Assembly: GCA_026671195.1 (NCBI GenBank)
Contig: JAPOHD010000027.1
Coordinates: 372,001 to 436,000 of the forward strand
DNA: 64,000 nt
Source of the DNA: Draconibacterium aestuarii
GTDB taxonomy: Bacteria; Bacteroidota; Bacteroidia; Bacteroidales; Prolixibacteraceae
Direction of reading: 5' to 3'
This document shows positions 52,467 to 57,973 of this stretch, piece after piece. Under the pieces are notes generated by a model that was not told the origin of the DNA, did no database searches, and worked only from the letters and a program-made list of their open reading frames with translations. Position numbers and translations under genes: made by a program. Every line of letters starts with the position of its first letter. The first letter of the stretch is position 1.

Positions 52467-53765
52467 ATGAAAATGAGTAAGGACAAAGTTCATGAAAAAC
52501 TAAAGATACTTTCTGACGCGGCCAAATACGATGTGTCGTGCGCGTCGAGTGGAAGCAACCGTGCCAATACAGGCAAAGGAATTGGTACAGGTGTAGCTTG
52601 TGGAATTTGCCATAGTTTTACCGAGGATGGACGCTGTGTGAGTTTGTTTAAAATATTAATGACCAACAATTGTATATACGATTGCGCCTATTGTGTGAAC
52701 CGACGCACCAACGACCGTCCGCGTGCTACTTTTACGGCTCAGGAAATTGTGGATCTCACCATTGGTTTTTACCGCCGTAATTATATTGAAGGACTTTTTC
52801 TGAGTTCGGGCGTAATTAAAAGCCCCGATTATACGATGGAACGAATGGTACAGGTAGCCAAAAAACTCAGAAACGAAGAGAATTACAATGGTTATATTCA
52901 CTTAAAAGCCATTCCGGGAGCAAGCCGCGAGTTAATAAACGAAGCAGGAATTTGGGCCGACAGGTTGAGTGTAAATATGGAAATCCCGACAGAGCTTCAC
53001 CTAAAAAAATTGGCACCTGAAAAAAACTATCCCGATATAATTTCTCCGATGGGGCAAATACGCGATTCAATTCTAATGGCTAAAGAAGAACGGCAAAAAT
53101 ACCGCAAGGCACCGCGATTTGCTCCGGCCGGACAAAGTACACAGTTGATTGTTGGCGCATCACCCGAAACTGACCGGCAAATTATTTTGTTATCGTCGGG
53201 ATTGTACAAAAAACAAAACCTGAAACGCGTATATTTTTCGGGCTACCTGCCGGTAAATAGTTACGATCAGCGTTTGCCGGCCATAAACCGTCCGCCGCTG
53301 GTGCGCGAAAACCGGCTGTACCAAAGCGATTGGCTGATGCGTTTTTATCATTTTAAAGCCGAAGAGATTTTGTCGGAAGACCAGCCTTTCCTTGATTTGG
53401 ATGTAGATCCAAAACTTGGATTTGCCCTGCGAAACATGCATTTGTTTCCGGTGGATATTAACCGGGCCGATTACGAAATGATTTTGCGGATTCCGGGAGT
53501 TGGGGTGCAGTCGGCACAAAAAATTATTCTGGCCCGCAAACACCGTCGACTTAATTCGCTGCATCTAAAAAATATAGGAATTGTAATGAAACGAGCCAAG
53601 TACTTTATTACTTGCAACGAGCTGCCGGCCCACCGAATAGATTGGGAGCCGCAACGCTTAAAACATAAACTGCTTTGCGAAATGGATTCGAAATACAAAA
53701 AATCGCTGGACACACAGCTGAAACTTTTTACCGATTTCCGGCAGGCTCTTCCGCCTCTGCACTGA
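52467..53765 (+). CDS. Putative DNA modification/repair radical SAM protein
   Basis: A 432-residue radical-SAM protein of the group annotated 'putative DNA modification/repair radical SAM protein' (TIGR03916), often next to uracil-DNA glycosylase. The cluster motif is C-I-Y-D-C-A-Y-C in NNCIYDCAYCVNRRTNDRPR. The Ser/Cys-rich N-terminal CASSGSNRANTGKG and RFAPAGQSTQLIVGASPETD are also family traits. A helix-hairpin-helix DNA-binding motif is at the C-terminus (ADYEMILRIPGVGVQSAQKI). The start may instead be two codons in, at 52473. The reaction is unknown. The partner gene follows. Confidence 0.9.
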   Translation: MKMSKDKVHEKLKILSDAAKYDVSCASSGSNRANTGKGIGTGVACGICHSFTEDGRCVSLFKILMTNNCIYDCAYCVNRRTNDRPRATFTAQEIVDLTIGFYRRNYIEGLFLSSGVIKSPDYTMERMVQVAKKLRNEENYNGYIHLKAIPGASRELINEAGIWADRLSVNMEIPTELHLKKLAPEKNYPDIISPMGQIRDSILMAKEERQKYRKAPRFAPAGQSTQLIVGASPETDRQIILLSSGLYKKQNLKRVYFSGYLPVNSYDQRLPAINRPPLVRENRLYQSDWLMRFYHFKAEEILSEDQPFLDLDVDPKLGFALRNMHLFPVDINRADYEMILRIPGVGVQSAQKIILARKHRRLNSLHLKNIGIVMKRAKYFITCNELPAHRIDWEPQRLKHKLLCEMDSKYKKSLDTQLKLFTDFRQALPPLH

Positions 53766-53955
53766 AGTTCAAAGTTTAGAGTTGGGTGTTCCGTTTTTAT
53801 GAAACAGGAGTTAAAATGTCAGCCCATTTCTCTTCCTGTTGAAGAAATGGAAGCCCTCCCGGCAAGACCATCGGACGGAGACGAAGAGAAACAACGAGGG
53901 GGTTGTTGGAGTTGTAAGTTTAAGTTATGCTACATCAGGTATTCAGAATCATGTC

Positions 53956-54732
53956 ATGAAAATATACACCTACGATAATACATTTGAAGGGTTGCTTACC
54001 TGTGTTTTTGAGTGTTATAACCGCAAAGATTTTCCGGTTGATATTTGCTCGCGCACTGGTGAACAGCGTTATTTGTTTGTTGAAAAAATTGATATTGAAA
54101 CCAATCCCCAAAAGGCAGAGCGCGTTTGGAAAGGGATACAGAAACAGCTTTCGGGAAAAAATAAACAACTGTTGTTTTATGCTTTCCTTTCGGAAGAAAT
54201 GGGAATAGAAATGAAGATTTACCGTTTTCTGCGACGGTTGTTTAGCGGGCACCTGAACCTGGAAACCGATTATGGCGATTCGGATGTATTGTACCTTACA
54301 CAAACCTCGCAAAAGGTTAAAAAGGAAGCTATGCGTATGTTACAGTTTGTGCGTTTTCAGCGAACAAAAGACCGGATGTTTTTTTGTGGTATTGAGCCCA
54401 AATACGATGTTGTTCCGCTTATTCTCGATCATTATAAAAAACGCTTTGCCGATCAGAAGTGGCTGATTTACGACCTGAAACGGAACTATGGAGTTTTCTA
54501 TGACAAAGACAAAGTGGAGGAAGTGGAAATTTCGAAAAAACAGTTTAATACACTGACCGGGCAAGTGAATAAGCAATTATTGGACGATAGCGAAGATTTT
54601 TACCAAAAACTCTGGCGCTCGTATTTTAAGCACATTACTATTGAAGAGCGGAAAAACCTGCGTTTGCAACGCCAGCACATGCCCCGGCGGTTTTGGCGGT
54701 ATTTGCCCGAAAAACAGGGGGAGAAGAAATAG
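53956..54732 (+). CDS. DUF4130/TIGR03915 family putative DNA-metabolism protein
   Basis: A 258-residue protein of the family that pairs with the preceding radical-SAM gene (TIGR03915, C-terminal DUF4130). In other bacteria a uracil-DNA glycosylase is fused or adjacent; none is seen here. The start at 53956 (MKIYTYDNTFEGLLTCVF) fits the family; the longer frame from 53839 adds 39 residues of unlikely sequence. Typical blocks are MLQFVRFQRTKDRMFFCGIE, PKYDVVPLILDHYKKRFAD, W-Y-D-like WLIYDLKRNYGVFYD, and a C-terminal LWRSYFKHITIEERKNLRLQ. The palindrome array starts 10 bp after its stop. The gap to the radical-SAM gene is about 190 bp. Confidence 0.9.
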   Translation: MKIYTYDNTFEGLLTCVFECYNRKDFPVDICSRTGEQRYLFVEKIDIETNPQKAERVWKGIQKQLSGKNKQLLFYAFLSEEMGIEMKIYRFLRRLFSGHLNLETDYGDSDVLYLTQTSQKVKKEAMRMLQFVRFQRTKDRMFFCGIEPKYDVVPLILDHYKKRFADQKWLIYDLKRNYGVFYDKDKVEEVEISKKQFNTLTGQVNKQLLDDSEDFYQKLWRSYFKHITIEERKNLRLQRQHMPRRFWRYLPEKQGEKK

Positions 54733-54741
54733 TAGGCAGGT

Positions 54742-54969
54742 TTTCCCGGGCATGGGAAAGTCTCTGCTAATGCGCAATGAAGGTTTCCCGCTGTTGGGAA
54801 AGTCAGAACCGGATTTAAAAGAACATTTCCGCACTTGCGGAAAACAAGAACCAGAATAAGAACAGACTTTCCGCAAGTGCGGAAAGCCTAAACTGAAATT
54901 CAGACAAACTTTCCGCAGCTGCGGAAAATTGCAACTCAACTTATAACGAGGTTTCCGTAAAGGCGGAAA
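54742..54969. repeat. Six 18-bp palindromes at an exact 42-bp period
   Basis: Palindromes start at 54742, 54784, 54826, 54868, 54910 and 54952, exactly 42 bp apart, with 24-bp unique spacers. All have arms TTTCC and GGAAA. The first two use C at arm position 6 and G opposite (TTTCCC/GGGAAA). The other four use G and C (TTTCCG/CGGAAA). This is a compensatory change that keeps pairing. The central copies are longest: TTTCCGCA/TGCGGAAA at 54826 and 54868, and a full 18-bp palindrome at 54910. The spacers differ from each other and are A-rich on the plus strand. The array lies just past the DUF4130 gene. It is not a CRISPR: repeats are too short and not identical. 42 bp is four turns of B-DNA, and also 2 x 21. 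Confidence 0.85.
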
Positions 54970-55118
54970 TTAATTATCCATTCGGCAGAAGGGATGGTCT
55001 TTTAAACGTGTCGACAGCAACTGAGCTTATTTTTCTTACTCTCTTTCAAAACTGCCTTTGAGCACAGTTGCAACAAATGGAAGTAACTTTGCGGGCTTTC
55101 AGAGCGAATGAAGTTTAT
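54970..55118. other. Intergenic region after the palindrome array
   Basis: About 150 bp with no gene or fold I can name, ending at the hairpin before the permease stop. Confidence 0.4.
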
Positions 55119-55170
55119 AAAAAAGATCCGATCCTTTCGATATCAAATAAATAAGGATCGGATCTTTTTT
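55119..55170. terminator. Long terminator hairpin, GATCCGATCC core
   Basis: Perfect 18-bp arms (55119-55136 with 55153-55170), 16-nt loop, with A-runs on one side and T-runs on the other, 30 bp past the permease stop. It can end transcripts from both directions. It shares the GATCCGATCC core with the hairpin at 17291-17332. Confidence 0.8.
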
Positions 55171-55199
55171 TACTGTCAACTGCGATTAAATGCTGAACT

Positions 55200-56405
55200 C
55201 TATTTGTCTTCTTCCTTCGTTTTTGGCAGGATCAGATTCAGGATAATTCCAACAGTTGCTGCCAAACCAATTCCGGCCAGAGAGAAAGTTCCATACGAAA
55301 TAATGGCTCCACCAATTCCAACGGTAAGCACTATCGAAACAATTACCTGGTTGCGTGTTTCTGCCATATTTGTTCTCGAATCAATCATGGTTTTAATGCC
55401 GATTGAAGCAATCATTCCAAAAAGCAGAAGCATAATTCCGCCTAAAACTGCCTGCGGAATGGTTTTCAGGAAACCACTTATTTTACCTACAAAGGCAAAA
55501 ACAATGGCTGTAATGGCCGAAACGCGCAAAATAAAAGGGTTGGTTACTTTAGTCAGTGTTATTGCTCCGGTAACTTCAGAGTAGGTTGTGTTGGGTACAC
55601 CCCCAAAAAATCCGGCCAGTGCGGTTGCAATACCATCGCCAAGTAAGGTGCGGTGTAAACCCGGTTTTTCAATAAAATTCTTATCGCATACACCGCCAAT
55701 GGCGTACATATCGCCCACGTGTTCAATAATTGGAGCAATGGCCACCGGTACCATATATAAAATGGCCTGCCAGCTAAATTTTGGAGTGGTAAATTGGGGT
55801 AAGGTAAGCCAGTCGGCGTTTTGAATTGCGGAGTAATCCACCTTTCCCCAAGTTAATGCCACAGCGTAGCCAACGGCAATGGCAATAAAAATAGGAATCA
55901 GTTTGATCATTTTTTTACCAAAAATTACTACTATAATGGCAGTAAAAAGAGTAACAACGGCAATTGCCCAATCGGTTTTGGCCATGTCGACAGCTGTTGA
56001 TGCCAGCGACAAACCAATAAGTAAAATAATTGGCCCAACCACAACCGCAGGAAACAGGCGCTCTACAAATGTAATTCCGCGCAGTTTTACCAGGGTCGAT
56101 ACAATGCCGTAAACAAGACCGACTGCAATTATGCCCGACAGCGTTCCCGGCCAGCCATATAATCTTGTGGCTTCAATAATTGGTGCAATAAAAGCAAAAC
56201 TACTTCCCAAAAATACGGGTACCTGTCCTTTGGTAATCAGGTGAAATAACAAGGTGCCAATACCTGCTGTAAATAATGCTACGGCCGGATCGATACCTAC
56301 CAGCAACGGAACAAGCACGGTTGCTCCAAAAGCAACAAATAAAAACTGAACACCCAATACGGTGTTTTTAAAGGTTAACTGTTCTTGTAAAGTTTTACCA
56401 CTCAT
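55200..56405 (-). CDS. NCS2 family uracil/xanthine permease
   Basis: A 401-residue nucleobase:cation symporter of the NCS2 (UraA/PbuX) family with about 12-14 membrane helices. The start at 56405 (MSGKTLQEQLTF) begins where the family normally does; the ATG at 56477 would add 24 poor residues. Signature blocks are QFLFVAFGATVLVPLLVGID, VFLGSSFAFIAPI (helix 3), PVAIAPIIEHVGDMYAIGG (the key Glu of the NCS2 motif) and GGVPNTTYSEVTGAITLTKV. The UraA-like Glu-His pattern in IIEHVGD favours uracil. It is followed by a strong terminator. Confidence 0.92.
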   Translation of the reverse strand: MSGKTLQEQLTFKNTVLGVQFLFVAFGATVLVPLLVGIDPAVALFTAGIGTLLFHLITKGQVPVFLGSSFAFIAPIIEATRLYGWPGTLSGIIAVGLVYGIVSTLVKLRGITFVERLFPAVVVGPIILLIGLSLASTAVDMAKTDWAIAVVTLFTAIIVVIFGKKMIKLIPIFIAIAVGYAVALTWGKVDYSAIQNADWLTLPQFTTPKFSWQAILYMVPVAIAPIIEHVGDMYAIGGVCDKNFIEKPGLHRTLLGDGIATALAGFFGGVPNTTYSEVTGAITLTKVTNPFILRVSAITAIVFAFVGKISGFLKTIPQAVLGGIMLLLFGMIASIGIKTMIDSRTNMAETRNQVIVSIVLTVGIGGAIISYGTFSLAGIGLAATVGIILNLILPKTKEEDK

Positions 56406-56481
56406 ACTTTTCTTTTTATCTGATTTTAAATTTTGCACAAAAATATACCCACTTCGAAAGAAATGGGTATAAAACAATTTT

Positions 56482-57282
56482 TTATTGAAGTATTTCAGCC
56501 GGTATTTCTTTTATCGGCTTTATTTTAACCGTTCGAATATACAATTCACCACCTTCCGATTGAAATTGAATTTTTCCTTTCGAGAGTGGCTCTGTGTTTC
56601 CTTCACCCAGGTATTTCCCCGAGTTGTAATTAATCATGTTAACTTTTCCATTAACTACATGTGCCGAAGTTGTTCCCGCACAATACAGTTCCACAGTATT
56701 CCATTCTCCAACCGGATTCTCATAATCGGCGTCTTTTGCCACAACTCTGGTTTCAGTATCAGGGATCGAAGGGATTTTATCTGCACCTTTAGCGTAACCA
56801 TATTTTCCTTCGCTGTTTTTCTTCATTGGAATTTCGCAATACGATTTCCCCATACGGTACGAGTCGCCAATATTTCCAGACCACAATTGTAATTCGTGTG
56901 AACTCATCCATACGCCAAGTCCAACTCCAAAATCACCATAACTGTGGTATAACAATCCTGAGTTTCTGGTTTTAAATACCTTGTCGCCCCATTTAAACTC
57001 AACCTGTAAATGATAATTTTCAAATTCTTCGAGAGTGGCCAGCGAGGCATTTATTTCTCCCGATATCCGAATTACCTTTTCGCCGTCAAGATCGACAACT
57101 GAAAACAGGTTCAAAGGGTCCTTGTTTAACCCAACCGGGTCTCCTCCTTCTTCGGTCGGTCCAACATAGGTTTCCCACCCGTCCAGATTTTCTCCATTAA
57201 AGAGTTGTTGCCAGGGTTTTTCGCATGAGTTGAATAGAATTGCCGAAATGGCCAGTGAAAGAAAGAATACTAATTTCTTCAT
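56482..57282 (-). CDS. DUF1080 (3-keto-disaccharide hydrolase) lipoprotein
   Basis: A 266-residue lipoprotein (lipobox SAILFNSC) of the DUF1080/3-keto-disaccharide hydrolase family, a concanavalin-like fold. Visible blocks are LFNGENLDGWETYVG, NYHLQVEFKWGDKVFKTRNS, GLLYHSYGDFGVGLGVWMSS, HELQLWSGNIGDSY and the C-terminal LSKGKIQFQSEGGELYIRTV, all typical. Known relatives act on 3-keto-glycosides made by Gfo/Idh/MocA dehydrogenases, which fits other genes of the window, although it is about 20 kb from them. No operon partner is evident. Confidence 0.88.
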   Translation of the reverse strand: MKKLVFFLSLAISAILFNSCEKPWQQLFNGENLDGWETYVGPTEEGGDPVGLNKDPLNLFSVVDLDGEKVIRISGEINASLATLEEFENYHLQVEFKWGDKVFKTRNSGLLYHSYGDFGVGLGVWMSSHELQLWSGNIGDSYRMGKSYCEIPMKKNSEGKYGYAKGADKIPSIPDTETRVVAKDADYENPVGEWNTVELYCAGTTSAHVVNGKVNMINYNSGKYLGEGNTEPLSKGKIQFQSEGGELYIRTVKIKPIKEIPAEILQ

Positions 57283-57378
57283 GATATAATATAAAGTTTA
57301 GATGAATAAAGGCATAAAAAAACTGCCCTATAAATATAGAACAGTTTCTTAAATATTTTTGGTAACTTTTGTTTTTTG

Positions 57379-57633
57379 TTAAACTGCTTCTGCTTTGATT
57401 AATTCTTTTGCCCTGTCGAGGATTGTTGTGTCATCCAAGAGTACAATACCACCGTTAGGACCTGGTTCCATATGGATTCCAACTGCTTTCCCCTCTCTGT
57501 AATTCGCGCCTCCAAAATAATTCCTGACGGTTGCTACTGATACGTCAAATTCTTGCGCCATTTGTCTAATTGCTCCGTCAGGTAAGCTGTCTTTGATTTT
57601 TCGCAGCTCGTTAAATGTTATTTTTTTCTCCAT
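57379..57633 (-). CDS. Small helix-turn-helix DNA-binding protein
   Basis: An 84-residue protein. The N-terminal part (about 1-45) reads like a helix-turn-helix: ITFNELRKIKDSLPDGAIRQ, AQEFDVSVATVRNYFGG. The second half (YREGKAVGIHMEPGPNGGIV, then LLDDTTILDRAKELIKAEA) is typical of small DNA-binding proteins found in many Bacteroidota genomes, of unknown role. Two perfect inverted repeats lie upstream (57667-57681 and 57797-57817) and may be its operators. Single gene. Confidence 0.8.
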   Translation of the reverse strand: MEKKITFNELRKIKDSLPDGAIRQMAQEFDVSVATVRNYFGGANYREGKAVGIHMEPGPNGGIVLLDDTTILDRAKELIKAEAV

Positions 57634-57666
57634 ATCGCTGTAGTATTATTTTGATTAATAAATATG

Positions 57667-57681
57667 GTTCTTTTAAAGAAC
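57667..57681. promoter_or_regulatory. Inverted repeat next to small HTH gene (operator candidate)
   Basis: GTTCTTT-T-AAAGAAC, perfect 7-bp arms, 33 bp before the start of the 84-residue DNA-binding gene. Its symmetry and position fit an autoregulatory operator. Confidence 0.4.
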
Positions 57682-57796
57682 AATGTCTCGTACAGGTAAA
57701 AATAGAATTAATAATTTAATAATAAAAGTCTGAAGAGCATGTATTGTTTATTCCTGAGAAGAAGCGTTTTTTTTATGTAAATTATAAGTGACTTTG

Positions 57797-57817
57797 GATT
57801 GTGTAATGTACACAATC
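57797..57817. promoter_or_regulatory. Inverted repeat GATTGTGTA/TACACAATC
   Basis: Perfect 9-bp arms (57797-57805 and 57809-57817) around ATG. No T-run follows, so it is more like a protein site than a terminator. Confidence 0.4.
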
Positions 57818-57973
57818 GCAATTGATTATGTGTTTCGGTCTATTCTGAGGCGGTTATTGGGCCATTGATTTATTAACATTTTTTAAGTCATTGATTTGTT
57901 GGTTTTAGGCTGATTTGTATAATAATTAATATTGAATTAAAAAAATCAGTTATTCACGGCGAGAAATGTTCTG

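Larger units (their letters stand above)
57634..57973. other. Intergenic region upstream of the small HTH gene
   Basis: 340 bp without a gene, holding two perfect inverted repeats (57667-57681, 57797-57817). Confidence 0.5.

Noticed and set aside
53839-53955. N-terminal extension of the DUF4130 protein
   Set aside because: The 39 extra residues (Lys/Arg-rich) have no family likeness; the ATG at 53956 fits the family start.
54641-54859. Plus-strand frame with FPGMGKS/FPLLGKS repeats
   Set aside because: Same cause, and it overlaps the end of the DUF4130 gene in another frame.
54577-54939. 120-residue minus-strand frame with 14-residue repeats (FPQLRKV..., FPHLRKV...)
   Set aside because: It is the translation of the 42-bp palindrome array: because 42 is a multiple of three, such repeats appear on both strands. 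It also runs into the opposite strand of the DUF4130 gene. I keep it as a by-product.
54742-54969. CRISPR array
   Set aside because: Repeats are 18 bp, palindromic and not identical, spacers are 24 bp, there are only six units, and no cas gene is in the window.
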